DNA from: Gordonia mangrovi
GTDB taxonomy: Bacteria > Actinomycetota > Actinomycetes > Mycobacteriales > Mycobacteriaceae
Assembly (NCBI RefSeq): GCF_024734075.1
Contig: NZ_CP102850.1
Location: 930,001 to 994,000 of the forward strand
Direction of reading: 5' to 3'
DNA length: 64,000 nucleotides
Shown: positions 1-9,306 of the stretch, in pieces
Numbering within the stretch: the stretch's first letter is position 1
How the letters are laid out: every line of letters begins with the position of its first letter
Notes under the pieces: generated by a model
Databases searched by the model: none
Seen by the model: the letters and a program-made list of their open reading frames with translations, nothing else
Told to the model about the DNA's origin: nothing
Position numbers and translations under genes: made by a program

Positions 1-1133
1 TCGGTGTCGCCGGTGTTGGTGAAGGTGATGGTGTCGGCGTCCGCGTCATAGGTGTAGGTGATGTCCTCGGCGTCGGCGATGCGGTAGTTGTCGCCGATCA
101 GCACCTGAAAATCGGACGGATCGTAGTAGCGGTTGTCCGGGTCGATCATCCACCACTGCAGGCGTGCGGTCAGCACGTCGAGTGCCTGCGCGATCAGCGA
201 ATCGTCGGTGTCGTCGACGGCGGGCCGGGGATCGACGGCCGAGCCGACGACACTCGCGGCGGGTACCGTCACCCGCTCGCCGGGGCTGAGCAGGCCCAAC
301 AGATCGCTGCCGTCGCCGCGGCTGCGACGCAGGAACGCGCCGCCCGTGGTCAGGCTCTGGTTGAGGAAGATCAGCCCACCCGCGCCGACATCGCCGGTGA
401 AATCGTAGAAGGCACCCGGTTCGGGGGTTTCGACGTCGGCGTCAGCCGCTTTCGATGCGACGGCAGCCGTCCCCGGTTCGCCGATGATCTCCGCGACGAC
501 CGGCGGGAGTGCGGCGTTGACCGCATCATCCGGGAGGGTCGACGCGCGGTGACGGCCGGTCGCGGGTGCATCGGCACGGTGGCGGCCCGACGGCGCCGAC
601 CAGCTCGGGACCGGGCCGACGGTGGTCGGCTCAGCACCGTCGGCGGCAGAGCTCTGGTCGGCCGAACTCTCGGGCACCGGGGTCTGCGGCGTCGACTCCG
701 CCGCGCCGCTCGACACCTCGTCACCCGACGGCGTGCTCCCCGCCGGTTCTGTGGTCCCCGCCGGTTCTGTGGTCTCGACAGGTTCGGTTTCCCCGGACGG
801 TTCCACGGTCTCCGCGGGTGCGGTCGTCTCACCCGACTCACCGGAATCCGCCGGTTCTGTGGTCGCACCGCCGGACTCCCCGGCCGGCGGTGCGGTGGTC
901 TCGGTTGGCTCCCCACTTCCCGAGTCCCCGGCGTCCGGCGGTGTCGGGCCCGGCGGAGCGTCGGTGGAGGTGTCGGCGGCAGAGTCATCCTCGGCGCCGA
1001 CCGGGGATCCCGATTCCGCGCCGGTGAGCTCGTCGGCTGCGGCGACCCCGACCGGCGCCGCCATCAGTAGCGCGACCGCGATCCCGGAGGAGGCGACGAT
1101 GGTTCGAGTGCGGCCCACTCTCTTCACTGACAT
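1..1133 (-). CDS. Exported acidic low-complexity protein (3' end beyond window)
   Basis: The frame is open from ATG at 1133 to the left edge, about 377 residues, with no stop, so the C-terminus is outside the window. The N-terminus is a typical Sec signal: basic MSVKRVGRTRT, a hydrophobic stretch, then AAPVGVAAA as a likely cleavage region. Residues about 35-190 are a Glu/Thr/Pro/Ser/Gly-rich linker with repeated TTEPAG/ETTAP-like units, followed by a more ordered part containing QWWMIDPDNRYYD and YTYDADADTITF. This suggests a secreted or wall-anchored protein with a beta-rich domain. I do not recognise the family and assign no function. Confidence 0.75.
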   Translation of the reverse strand, partial: MSVKRVGRTRTIVASSGIAVALLMAAPVGVAAADELTGAESGSPVGAEDDSAADTSTDAPPGPTPPDAGDSGSGEPTETTAPPAGESGGATTEPADSGESGETTAPAETVEPSGETEPVETTEPAGTTEPAGSTPSGDEVSSGAAESTPQTPVPESSADQSSAADGAEPTTVGPVPSWSAPSGRHRADAPATGRHRASTLPDDAVNAALPPVVAEIIGEPGTAAVASKAADADVETPEPGAFYDFTGDVGAGGLIFLNQSLTTGGAFLRRSRGDGSDLLGLLSPGERVTVPAASVVGSAVDPRPAVDDTDDSLIAQALDVLTARLQWWMIDPDNRYYDPSDFQVLIGDNYRIADAEDITYTYDADADTITFTNTGDT

Positions 1134-1198
1134 ACCAATGGATCGCCGGCCGTTGCCGGATCGTTACGCGAACCGGACATCCGGGGGCGCGGAACGCC

Positions 1199-1855
1199 TT
1201 ACTGCTGGCCGGGATTCAGCTTGATGAACAGCGCATCCATCTCCGCACACAACCGATCGCCGTCGTGCAGGGTGCCCTTGACGAAGACCTTGCGGCCGTC
1301 CACCTTCTCGGCCCAGGTGTGCGCCTGCAGCGGTGTGTTGAGCGGGGTGATCGAGCGGTACTGGACGGTGAGATAGGCAGTGCGACTGACACCTTGGACG
1401 GCGACCGCCGAGGCGTAGCCGCCCAGGTCGTCGAAGGCGACGGCGACGTGCCCACCGTGCGCGGCCTTGTTGCCGCCGAGGTGGAAGTCCCGGAAGGTGA
1501 CCGACGCGAACACCCCGTCGTCGTTGACATCGGTGACCTCGAACGGTGGCAAGGTGATGTTGCCGCGCGCCGGGAGGTCGATGCGGGTGCCCGACGGCGA
1601 ATGCCATTCGTCGATGCGGGCCGCGGCGAGCTTCGCGTTGACCTTCTCGAAGTCGGCGATCAACTCGTCGGCCAACTCGGGCGTCGGGCAGGCGTAGCGG
1701 ACGTTGTCCATCAAGGTGCGCACCTGCTCGCTGAACTCGCCGTAGCGGGGGCCGCCGCGTTCGGTGGTGATGGCGGTGTGTGCCCGGAATCCGCCTTCGT
1801 GCGGATCCTCCTCGATCTCGCTGGCCGCCTCCGGGCCGGTTGAACCATCACTCAT
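1199..1855 (-). CDS. PaaI-type hotdog thioesterase
   Basis: A 218-residue protein of the 4HBT/PaaI hotdog fold. The C-terminal half carries the family pattern: FHLGGNKAAHGGHVAVAFDD (the HGG turn that binds acyl-CoA), then GGYASAVAV on the central helix and TAYLTVQYRSITPL on the dimer strand. Family members hydrolyse acyl-CoA thioesters in the cytosol. It is transcribed away from menB, 236 bp apart, with one small membrane-protein gene between. That proximity makes it a candidate for hydrolysing 1,4-dihydroxy-2-naphthoyl-CoA, the MenB product; this is inference, and fatty or aryl-CoA substrates are equally possible. The N-terminal 70 residues are charged and not typical of minimal hotdog enzymes. 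Confidence 0.8.
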   Translation of the reverse strand: MSDGSTGPEAASEIEEDPHEGGFRAHTAITTERGGPRYGEFSEQVRTLMDNVRYACPTPELADELIADFEKVNAKLAAARIDEWHSPSGTRIDLPARGNITLPPFEVTDVNDDGVFASVTFRDFHLGGNKAAHGGHVAVAFDDLGGYASAVAVQGVSRTAYLTVQYRSITPLNTPLQAHTWAEKVDGRKVFVKGTLHDGDRLCAEMDALFIKLNPGQQ

Positions 1856-1879
1856 GGACCAACCGTATAGAACGTCCGT

Positions 1880-2038
1880 TCACCCGTCGCGACGTGCTCC
1901 CGGCAGATCGTCGTGCCCGATGGGCTGGGGTTTCTCGTTGCGGTCGCGCAGCCGCACCGAACGGCCGATCACCAACGCGAGCACCACCGCCACCGTGAGC
2001 CACACGGTGAGGATGATCGCGGCGATGATCCAGCCCAC
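1880..2038 (-). CDS. Small single-pass membrane protein, 52 aa
   Basis: A short frame starting at GTG 2038 and ending with TGA at 1880-1882. It encodes one hydrophobic helix (about residues 2-24, GWIIAAIILTVW then LTVAVVLALVIG) followed by a basic, hydrophilic tail (RSVRLRDRNEKPQ). The frame is closed upstream by TAG at 2075-2077, and no other start codon gives a longer product. The stop lies 24 bp before the thioesterase start on the same strand, so the two may be co-transcribed. The predicted topology is a membrane anchor with a cytoplasmic tail. The function is unknown. Confidence 0.55.
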   Translation of the reverse strand: MGWIIAAIILTVWLTVAVVLALVIGRSVRLRDRNEKPQPIGHDDLPGARRDG

Positions 2039-2091
2039 GTGTCCAGGATGCCACGACCGTTGCGGATATCCCTCCTACTAGGCTCGATTCC

Positions 2092-3060
2092 ATGACTGAA
2101 ACCGGTGCCGCAGCGTCTGACAACCCGTTCGATCCCGCCCAATGGGCGCCGGTGCCCGGGTTCGACGACCTCACCGACATCACCTACCACCGGCATGCCG
2201 GCGAGGGCCGCAGCAACGGCATCGTCCGCATCGCGTTCGACCGCCCGGAGGTGCGCAACGCCTTCCGTCCGCACACCGTCGACGAGCTCTATCGGACCCT
2301 GGACCATGCGCGCCGCACCCCCGACGTCGGGACCGTTCTGCTGACCGGCAATGGGCCGAGCCCCCGCGACGGCGGCTGGGCATTCTGCAGCGGCGGCGAC
2401 CAGCGGATCCGTGGTCGTTCTGGCTACCAGTACGCGAGCAGTCACGACTCCGACGTCGCCGCAGCCGGTGTGGAGGGCGTCGACGAGGCGCGGGTCAAGG
2501 CCGAGGGCGGAAGGCTGCACATCCTCGAGGTGCAGCGGCTGATCCGCACGATGCCGAAAGTGGTGATCGCGGTGGTCAACGGCTGGGCCGCCGGCGGCGG
2601 ACACTCCCTGCACGCGGTGTGCGATCTGACCCTTGCCTCACGCGAGCACGCCCGGTTCAAGCAGACCGACGCCGATGTCGGGTCCTTCGACGCCGGCTAC
2701 GGCAGCGCCTACCTGGCCAAGCAAGTCGGCCAGAAGTTCGCCCGCGAGATCTTCTTCCTCGGGGAGGCCTATGACGCCGAGACAATGCACCAGATGGGTG
2801 CGGTGAACCGGGTCGTCGACCACGCCGACCTGGAGACCACCGCCATCGAGTGGGGCCGCAAGATCAACGGCAAATCGCCCACCGCGCAGCGGATGCTGAA
2901 GTTCGCGTTCAACCTCACCGACGACGGCCTGATGGGTCAGCAGGTGTTCGCCGGCGAGGCCACCCGCCTGGCGTATATGACCGATGAGGCCGTGGAAGGT
3001 CGGGATGCGTTCCTGCAGAAGCGCAGCCCGGACTGGGACGCTTTCCCTTACTATTACTGA
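2092..3060 (+). CDS. menB: 1,4-dihydroxy-2-naphthoyl-CoA synthase
   Basis: A 322-residue crotonase-superfamily enzyme that closes o-succinylbenzoyl-CoA to 1,4-dihydroxy-2-naphthoyl-CoA in menaquinone synthesis. Family marks visible in order: CSGGDQRIRGRSGY, NGWAAGGGHSLHAVCD (oxyanion-hole region), DADVGSFDAGYGSAYLAKQ (active-site Asp/Gly stretch) and GEAYDAETMHQMGAVN. The end FPYYY matches the aromatic C-terminus of MenB. The length agrees with actinobacterial MenB. The ATG follows a polypurine stretch. menE, which makes its substrate, lies 28 kb away at 31.4 kb, with the whole polysaccharide locus between them. Confidence 0.96.
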   Translation: MTETGAAASDNPFDPAQWAPVPGFDDLTDITYHRHAGEGRSNGIVRIAFDRPEVRNAFRPHTVDELYRTLDHARRTPDVGTVLLTGNGPSPRDGGWAFCSGGDQRIRGRSGYQYASSHDSDVAAAGVEGVDEARVKAEGGRLHILEVQRLIRTMPKVVIAVVNGWAAGGGHSLHAVCDLTLASREHARFKQTDADVGSFDAGYGSAYLAKQVGQKFAREIFFLGEAYDAETMHQMGAVNRVVDHADLETTAIEWGRKINGKSPTAQRMLKFAFNLTDDGLMGQQVFAGEATRLAYMTDEAVEGRDAFLQKRSPDWDAFPYYY

Positions 3061-3191
3061 CGCAGAACCCCGGACCCGACAAGCCGCCGACGACCTCGCG
3101 CGCCTGCCGATCTTCCGCGCGTGCCATTTCACGCGCGAATGATCGACCGGCGCGCGACATCCGACAGCGCCGACCATCGCGGCAGCGCCGA

Positions 3192-4349
3192 CTATCGCGG
3201 TAGCGGCGACGGCTGTCCGAACAGATACCCCTGGGCGAATTCGAAGCCCAGCTCGCGCAACGCCGGGGCCAGCGCCGCGTCGTCCACGCCTTCGGCGACC
3301 ATGGCGATGCCGGTCGACTGGGCCACGTCGCGGATGGCGTGCACCAGCGCCTCACTGGCCGGGTCGTCGAGCACCCCGTCGATCAGCGTCTTGTCCACCT
3401 TCACCACATCCACCGGTAGGTCGCGTACGTATCGGAGCGCGGAGAATCCGGAGCCGAGATCGTCGATGCAGATGGTGCAACCGATCTCGTGAAGCTGCTC
3501 GACGGCGCGCGCGGCCGGGGTGCCGAGATCGACGGCGTCGTTCTCCCGGATCTCGATCCAGACCTGCCGCGCAGCCACGGCATTCGCGTCGATCTGATCC
3601 CGGACGGAGCGGGCGATCGTGGGGTCCCACAGCTGTTGAGCCGACAGATTTAACGACACGAATGAGTGTTCGCCGATCGTGGGCACGACCACCGTTGCCA
3701 GCGCCCGGATCGCTTCGCTGATCGCATGTCTGCCGATGGGCACGATCAATGACGTGTCCTCGGCCACGGCGAGAAACACCTCAGGCGACAGCAGACCGGC
3801 CTCGGTGTTCCATCGCAGCAGCGACTCGTATCCGACCGTCCGATGATCCGACAGCGTGACGATCGGCTGATAGTAGAGGACGAAGTCGTTCCCACCGGAT
3901 CGACTCAGCCGGGTGGCGATGTCCACATCCTTCCGGATTTGCTCCGGTGTCAACGGGTCGGCGAACACCACGGTCTGATGCTGCAGGATGGCGGTCGACA
4001 GCGCAGCGTCGGCACAGTCGGTGACAGCTCGTGCCGTGCCCGCTTCGGGCAGATCCGCCCCGACCGCGACCCCCATGCAGATATCGAGGAATCGGGCGAC
4101 ACCACCGTATTCCACTTGACGGGACAGCAGATGGCCGCGTGCGGCATCGATGAGTCCCGCCAGGCCGGGGTCGTGCGCCGAGAGCCAGATCAACCATTCG
4201 AATGCCGACCGCTGTTCGAACCTCGCCGCAGAGCTCACCGGCCGCAACACCTGATCGACGAATTCGTCAGCAATCAGCGCCGATTCCGCACGACCGTAGG
4301 CCACTGCAGCCCGGTGATACGGGTCTGCCGCCACTGCGATCGCGGTCAT
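3192..4349 (-). CDS. Degenerate GGDEF-EAL c-di-GMP protein
   Basis: A 385-residue cytosolic protein. The C-terminal EAL domain keeps the phosphodiesterase signature in slightly altered form: YESLLRW (EAL motif), NLSAQQLW, WIEIREN, CIDDLGSGFSALRY (normally DDFGTG), VKVDKTLI and VAEGVDD. The metal and catalytic Glu, Asn, Asp and Lys positions appear filled. The N-terminal half resembles a decayed GGDEF fold: SAFEWLIWLS sits where GGDEF should be, and CADAALSTA matches the terminal ADxALYxAK helix, so cyclase activity is not expected. I chose ATG 4349 because GAGGG lies 10 bases upstream; longer starts add an unrelated basic stretch. It is paralogous to the gene at 24426-25646 and lies just outside the polysaccharide genes. 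Confidence 0.87.
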   Translation of the reverse strand: MTAIAVAADPYHRAAVAYGRAESALIADEFVDQVLRPVSSAARFEQRSAFEWLIWLSAHDPGLAGLIDAARGHLLSRQVEYGGVARFLDICMGVAVGADLPEAGTARAVTDCADAALSTAILQHQTVVFADPLTPEQIRKDVDIATRLSRSGGNDFVLYYQPIVTLSDHRTVGYESLLRWNTEAGLLSPEVFLAVAEDTSLIVPIGRHAISEAIRALATVVVPTIGEHSFVSLNLSAQQLWDPTIARSVRDQIDANAVAARQVWIEIRENDAVDLGTPAARAVEQLHEIGCTICIDDLGSGFSALRYVRDLPVDVVKVDKTLIDGVLDDPASEALVHAIRDVAQSTGIAMVAEGVDDAALAPALRELGFEFAQGYLFGQPSPLPR

Positions 4350-4627
4350 CGTCGAATATCCCTCGTCTATCACCGGCGTCCCCGTCCCTAAATCCCGGCC
4401 CCGGTCAGCCGGTCCCCACAGTCTAAGTCCTGTACCCCCCGCAATGGGGACATCGTCCCTGCTGTAGTTCTTGTGAATGGTACGGATTTGGTTGATCCTC
4501 ACCGAATCTCAGACGACGCCAATGCAGCTGGCGATGCGCTCCTGCACGTCAACAAATCCGGCGAGCGCAGGCTATGCTCGGTGCAACGATCACTGGATTG
4601 ACCGATGAAGCCCAGACGGAGGTCGAA
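4350..4627. other. Divergent intergenic region between EAL gene and GT2 gene
   Basis: This 278-bp stretch lies between the EAL gene (leftward) and the GT2 gene (rightward), so it should hold both promoters. It is noticeably more AT-rich than the surrounding coding DNA around 4460-4500. I see no convincing -35/-10 pair, long inverted repeat or extra gene. Confidence 0.4.
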
Positions 4628-5542
4628 GTGCAGCGTCTGAGTGTGTGCGTACCCTTGTTCAACAGCGCGGACACTGTCACGAAATGCCTGGAAAGCGTTC
4701 TGTCACAGACCTACGAGAACTTCGAGTGTCTCGTGGTGGACAACGCCTCCACCGACGGGACGGCCGAACGGGTGCGTGAGTTCGACGACCCGCGCATCCG
4801 GTTGGTGCGCAACGAACACAATGTCGGTCTGGTCGGCAACCACAACAGGTGCATCGAACTCGCCCGCGGCAGCGTTGTCCAGTTCGTCCACGGCGATGAC
4901 TGGCTGCTGCCGCACTGCCTCGAACGGCTACTGCCCTACTTCGACGATCCCCAGGTGGGTCTCGCGTTTGCCCCGCGCACCGTGGAAAGCGACGACACCG
5001 AATGGAAAGCACACTTCTCGCGTCTCGAGACGCCGCTGTCTCCCCTGGCAGCGGTCAACGATGGCCAGGAACTCATCCGCAGACACCTCGCGGCCGGCGG
5101 CGGGGGCAACCCGATCGGTGAGCCGACTGCCGTCATGGTGCGACGCGAGACCCTGATCGAGGCAGGCGGATTCCGCGCCGACGTGCCGCAGCTACAGGAC
5201 ATCGATGCGTGGCTGCGCGTGATGACGTTGGGCGATGTCGCCTACGTGGACGAACCCTTGACCGTGCGATGGCATCATGCCGGTTCGGAGACCGACATCC
5301 ATCAGGGCGCACCCTCCATCGACCGAATGTGGGTGATGACGGGGTTGATGCAACGCCCAGAACTCGACAACTCGTTGCGGCGGCGGGCAGTCAACCTGTG
5401 GCTACGGTCGCTGTGGCACGTACCCGAGGATCTGATGCGCAATCGGAAAGATCAGCGCCTGGCACTGATCAAGCGACTCGGCCGTCAGCTGACCGCCACC
5501 GCCAGGCGCAGACCGCTCACGTTCTCCGCGACATCATCCTGA
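4628..5542 (+). CDS. Family 2 glycosyltransferase
   Basis: A GT-A fold GT2 enzyme, 304 residues from GTG 4628, likely adding one sugar to the lipid-linked repeat unit on the cytoplasmic face. The N-terminus gives RLSVCVPLFNSADTV and VVDNASTDGTAERV (nucleotide-sugar binding), then HGDDWLLPHC with the DxD-like metal motif, and LQDIDAWLRVM for the acceptor-side acid. GGAGG at 4618-4622, five bases before GTG, decides the start; ATG 4574 in the same frame has no good ribosome site. Its 3' end overlaps the convergent GT2-GT4 gene by nine bases. It is the only glycosyltransferase of the locus on the plus strand apart from the initiating enzyme at 21.5 kb. Confidence 0.9.
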   Translation: MQRLSVCVPLFNSADTVTKCLESVLSQTYENFECLVVDNASTDGTAERVREFDDPRIRLVRNEHNVGLVGNHNRCIELARGSVVQFVHGDDWLLPHCLERLLPYFDDPQVGLAFAPRTVESDDTEWKAHFSRLETPLSPLAAVNDGQELIRRHLAAGGGGNPIGEPTAVMVRRETLIEAGGFRADVPQLQDIDAWLRVMTLGDVAYVDEPLTVRWHHAGSETDIHQGAPSIDRMWVMTGLMQRPELDNSLRRRAVNLWLRSLWHVPEDLMRNRKDQRLALIKRLGRQLTATARRRPLTFSATSS

Positions 5543-7666
5543 CGCACACACACCACGCAGTGCCGACGACAACGTCGGACCGATCGTGCGCCAGTCCAGC
5601 GAATTCTGGGCGTCGCCGATGGCTCGCCGGAATTCGCCGTTGACCCGGGAATCCTCGATGGTGGTGAGCGCGTCGGCCAGCGCAACAGGATCCCGGGGCG
5701 CCACGACGAGGCCGATGCCGAGCGCCCGCACCGTCTCCCCCAGCGCACCCACGTCGGACACGATCACCGGTACCCCGTACTCGATGGCCATGTGCAGAAC
5801 CCCACTCTGCGCTTCGAAGTCGGTGTAGGGCAGCACAACAGCCCGTGCGCGGGCAAACAGCTCCAGCACTGCGGCGGGCGCGACGAACCCGTCGATCCAC
5901 TCGATCCGGCGATCTCGATCGGCGGCATCAACGATCCTCGCCCGTGTCGAGTCCTCGGATCGACCGGCGATCATCAGCGTGCACTCGCCCGAGTACTTCG
6001 CGAAGCCCTGCACCAGGATGTCGACACCCTTGTTCTGCCGAATCTCCCCGAAGAACAGGAAGGTCGGCGGCCCCGTGGCCGCGGAGCCGGCAGCCGGAGC
6101 CACCGAAATACCATGCGGAACAACGTCGACGCAGCGCAGGCCATAGTGTGCGCAGGCAACCCGGCGGTTCCCCGCGGTGTGTACCAGCACCGAGTCTGCC
6201 ATCCGCAACCCCCGGCCGGTCAGCCGTTCGTCCACGGCGTCCACCAACGATCCGGCGTAGTCGTGACGTCGGATGTTGTGCAGCCGCACGATCACTCGCC
6301 TTCCCCGCATCCGGGACAGCCCCACCACCAGCGGCAGGGTGAAGCGTTGAATCTCCTCCAGGAGAACGACATCGATGTCGCGGCGCCACAGCAAGAACCA
6401 ACAGAAGGCCATGTCATGCCGTCGCCATGGCCGCGCTCGCTCGCTCACCCATCGCCACGTCGTATCCACGTCGGTTCTCGGGAGTTGAGCCGGAATCGCC
6501 ACGGGTTGATTGATTCGATCGGAGACGAAGCGGCGCTCGAGATCTGGGCGGCGAGGCCAGACGAACCGGATGTCGTCATCGGAGTCGAGGACACCGTCGA
6601 GCGCCTTCAACACGTATTCCGGATGACCACCGGACGGGGTGGGGGCGAACACCGCCACGGTGGTGACCTCACCCCCGTCGCCCCGCTCACTGCAACGGTG
6701 AGCGCGGCGCCGCGAGCGACCCACGGCCCGTCGTGCCGCCGTGTGTACCGCCACCGCGCGTAGGCCGTCGATCAGGCCGGCGAGGGCGGCGTGACATTCG
6801 GCAGCACCGCCTCGCCATCGGCGCTCGCGCAACGGTGCCACGAGCTGGCCGACGGTGCGTTTCGCCCCGGCGCCGACGAACAGCGACAGCAATCCCATGT
6901 GTGCGGCGAGCACGACGGTGCGATTGCGGTTCATGTAACGGTGATAGACGGCGCCGTGCTGCCGGCCGCCGTCGGTCTGCGAGCCACCTTCCGCGTGCCA
7001 GACCCGGGCGCGCGGCTGCACGATCAGCGCCACGCCGCGCGCCGCCCAGCGCAGGGCCAGATCAGCGTCCTCCCAGTACAGGAACAGGGTCTCGTCGAAC
7101 GGCTCAGTGCGCCAGACCTTCAGTGTCGCAGCCAGCACAGCTCCGCTGAGAAACCCCGTCGAGAACACCGACCCGTCGCGGGGCGGCGGCTGCTGTCCAT
7201 ATCCGGAGTGGGTGACCACACCGCGCCGCAGGTCGATCTCTCCGCCGGCGAACCAGGTCACCGGGCGTACCGGGTCGCCGGTGACGATCACCGGTGAGAC
7301 CACCGCGTCCGCACCGATCTCGTCGAGCGCATCCGACAGTGCGCGAAGACACCCCGGCTCCATCCGGGTGTCGGGATTCAACACGCACAGCACCTGATCG
7401 TCGGCGAGCGCCCCGAGATGCCGCGCGATCGCGTTGTGTCCGGCACCGAAGCCGACATTGCGTGGGCTGCGCAGCAGTTCGACGGTGTCGAGACCCGCCG
7501 CGAGCTCCGACAAGCCGGCCCACTGGCCATCGTCCACACTGTTGTCGAGGATGGTCACCGACGCCGCGCCATCGGCCACCAGTTGGCGGACAAGCACATC
7601 CAGGTAGTGCGCGGTGAAATAGTTGACGATCGCCACATGTACGTCACGGCTCTCACGGTCGCTCAT
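5534..7666 (-). CDS. Bifunctional glycosyltransferase, GT2-GT4 fusion
   Basis: A 710-residue protein with two complete glycosyltransferases in one frame. Residues about 1-330 are a rhamnosyltransferase-like GT2: HVAIVNYFTAHYLDVL, NVGFGAGHN, LNPDTR (DxD equivalent) and LYWEDADLALR. Residues about 340-710 are a GT4: APTPSGGHPEYVLKAL, VLVHTAGNR, FFGEIRQNKGVDILV, and YTDFEAQSGVLHMAIEYGVP for the sugar-nucleotide site. No stop or linker domain separates them. A possible internal GTG near the GT4 start is preceded by a GGTGAG-like sequence, so a separate GT4 product is conceivable. The ATG at 7666 overlaps the upstream stop by one base (TGATG), with GAGGG before it. It is the last gene of the minus-strand polysaccharide operon. 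Confidence 0.9.
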   Translation of the reverse strand: MSDRESRDVHVAIVNYFTAHYLDVLVRQLVADGAASVTILDNSVDDGQWAGLSELAAGLDTVELLRSPRNVGFGAGHNAIARHLGALADDQVLCVLNPDTRMEPGCLRALSDALDEIGADAVVSPVIVTGDPVRPVTWFAGGEIDLRRGVVTHSGYGQQPPPRDGSVFSTGFLSGAVLAATLKVWRTEPFDETLFLYWEDADLALRWAARGVALIVQPRARVWHAEGGSQTDGGRQHGAVYHRYMNRNRTVVLAAHMGLLSLFVGAGAKRTVGQLVAPLRERRWRGGAAECHAALAGLIDGLRAVAVHTAARRAVGRSRRRAHRCSERGDGGEVTTVAVFAPTPSGGHPEYVLKALDGVLDSDDDIRFVWPRRPDLERRFVSDRINQPVAIPAQLPRTDVDTTWRWVSERARPWRRHDMAFCWFLLWRRDIDVVLLEEIQRFTLPLVVGLSRMRGRRVIVRLHNIRRHDYAGSLVDAVDERLTGRGLRMADSVLVHTAGNRRVACAHYGLRCVDVVPHGISVAPAAGSAATGPPTFLFFGEIRQNKGVDILVQGFAKYSGECTLMIAGRSEDSTRARIVDAADRDRRIEWIDGFVAPAAVLELFARARAVVLPYTDFEAQSGVLHMAIEYGVPVIVSDVGALGETVRALGIGLVVAPRDPVALADALTTIEDSRVNGEFRRAIGDAQNSLDWRTIGPTLSSALRGVCASG

Positions 7667-9306
7667 CACGCCCTCGGCTCGAATGTTCGCCACTCTGCGA
7701 GCACTGCGGACTGCCGCACTCGGCCGGTCTCGGTCATGAGGCCGTACTCATCGTTGATCAACCCCCACTGGTAGACGCCGTGCACCCGGTCCGATGAGGT
7801 CGCCAGCTGCTCGATGGTTCGATACGTCCCCGCTCGATCCGGGTCGTCGTCGCGACTGGCTCCCGCCTCGCCGAAGACCAGCGGGATGTCGGTGGCCAGT
7901 TCGTACGGCGCGAGGTAGTTGGTACCGGGCGCGAGCCGCGGAGGCCGGTAGACATGGAAGTCGAAGAAATCGACGACCTCGCGCCATCTACTCATTTCCG
8001 TTCGGTCCGTGAGTTTCTCGATGAGGGTTCCGGTGCGGACGTCGGACACCGACAGCGGTAGGTTCGTCTCGTGTCGGATGGCCGCAGCCCACCGACTGAC
8101 AAAAGCGAACACGGTCTCCTTCGGCATCTGCGGGTAGATCACCGACACCTCGTTGCAGAGCTCGATGGCGACCACGTTGTCGTGCGTGGACAGCCGACGC
8201 ACGATCATTCTCGCCAGCGGCTCCACCTCGGCCAAACGGCCCAGCGGTGTATGCCGAAGATCGAGCAGGCAGTAGTAGACCGTCAGTCCCCGCCGCCGGC
8301 AGTAGGTGACCAGCTGGTCGAGTCGGCGACGGTAGGTCGTGGCGTCGACCGAGCCGAGTATCAGGGCGCCGACGTCCCCGATGATCCTGATGGATCTCGA
8401 TCCGGCCTCGACGGCCAGATCGATCGACTCCTGCACCCACGGCCAGTCCCATCGACTCCAGAAGTTCTGCCACGCGGAGCCGTTATCGATGTCGGACGCC
8501 TTCGGGATCACACAACTTCCCTTGAGCCCCATGGGAACCAGTCGTGCCGAACTATGCCGGTGACCGATCAACGGCACAATGGACGCGCCCCACGTCGACC
8601 CCAACACATCGAAGTTTCTCCGCAGCAGAGTGCCCGAGACCGCGCGGTCCCAGCATCGGAGTTGCTGCAGCACACCGGTGAATGACCGATCCGGCCCGTC
8701 GGACCCCAGCGTCAATCGCTGCACGCCTCGAAGCCCGACAGCTCTGGTGGACGTCGCGGCATGCGCTCCGTTCAGAAATCCGTGGACGATCCGCGCGGGA
8801 TCGACGGTCACGGCAAAGACGCAGGACCCCTGCCGGATCGACGCCTCCTGCACTCGCAGCACCTCGACGTCTGCCCACCACACCGCGAGCGTGTCGGGCG
8901 CTGCGAGCACCAACTGCAGGGTGCTGCCCGACGCGTCGCCGACGGTGCAGATCCGCCCGGTTGCGCCGCCGGCGGCGTCGACAACCACCATCAACCCGAA
9001 CTGGTCGAGGCTCGGCAGAATCTCCGCCACCATGGAATTGAAGGCCGAGAAGCGCCAGCCCGCAGGCGTCGGCTCGGGGAGGGTGGCGCCGCGGACCCCG
9101 ACCGGGCCGCGCACACCCGCGTCGACCTGGTTGCGGATCACCGAGGTCGCACCGTCGCGGTCGAACGATGCCCGCCTACCATCGAGGTCGAGTATTCGGG
9201 AGGGTTCGATCGGCTCGCTCGCACCGTGCGATGCCGCACATCCGACGACGGCGGCGGGGGCGGCCGCTGCCGCGAGTTCCAGGAACCGGCGCCGCGTGAT
9301 TCTCAC
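7666..9306 (-). CDS. Tat-exported lipoprotein with LamG-like and GH5-like glycosidase domains
   Basis: A 546-residue protein starting with a twin-arginine signal (RITRRRFLELAAAAAPAA) and a lipobox ending VVGC, so it is probably exported folded and lipid-anchored. Residues about 90-240 resemble a concanavalin/LamG sandwich. Residues about 270-540 look like a GH-A clan (GH5-type) barrel: VAIELCNEVS gives the acid/base Glu386 and LVFGEAGAS the nucleophile Glu480, with HVYRPP and GVYQWGLIND around them. It would cut or trim polysaccharide outside the membrane. The GTG start overlaps the stop of the upstream Wzy-like gene (GTGA), and its own stop overlaps the next start. Embedding in the operon suggests the substrate is the polymer made here. 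Confidence 0.83.
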   Translation of the reverse strand: MRITRRRFLELAAAAAPAAVVGCAASHGASEPIEPSRILDLDGRRASFDRDGATSVIRNQVDAGVRGPVGVRGATLPEPTPAGWRFSAFNSMVAEILPSLDQFGLMVVVDAAGGATGRICTVGDASGSTLQLVLAAPDTLAVWWADVEVLRVQEASIRQGSCVFAVTVDPARIVHGFLNGAHAATSTRAVGLRGVQRLTLGSDGPDRSFTGVLQQLRCWDRAVSGTLLRRNFDVLGSTWGASIVPLIGHRHSSARLVPMGLKGSCVIPKASDIDNGSAWQNFWSRWDWPWVQESIDLAVEAGSRSIRIIGDVGALILGSVDATTYRRRLDQLVTYCRRRGLTVYYCLLDLRHTPLGRLAEVEPLARMIVRRLSTHDNVVAIELCNEVSVIYPQMPKETVFAFVSRWAAAIRHETNLPLSVSDVRTGTLIEKLTDRTEMSRWREVVDFFDFHVYRPPRLAPGTNYLAPYELATDIPLVFGEAGASRDDDPDRAGTYRTIEQLATSSDRVHGVYQWGLINDEYGLMTETGRVRQSAVLAEWRTFEPRA

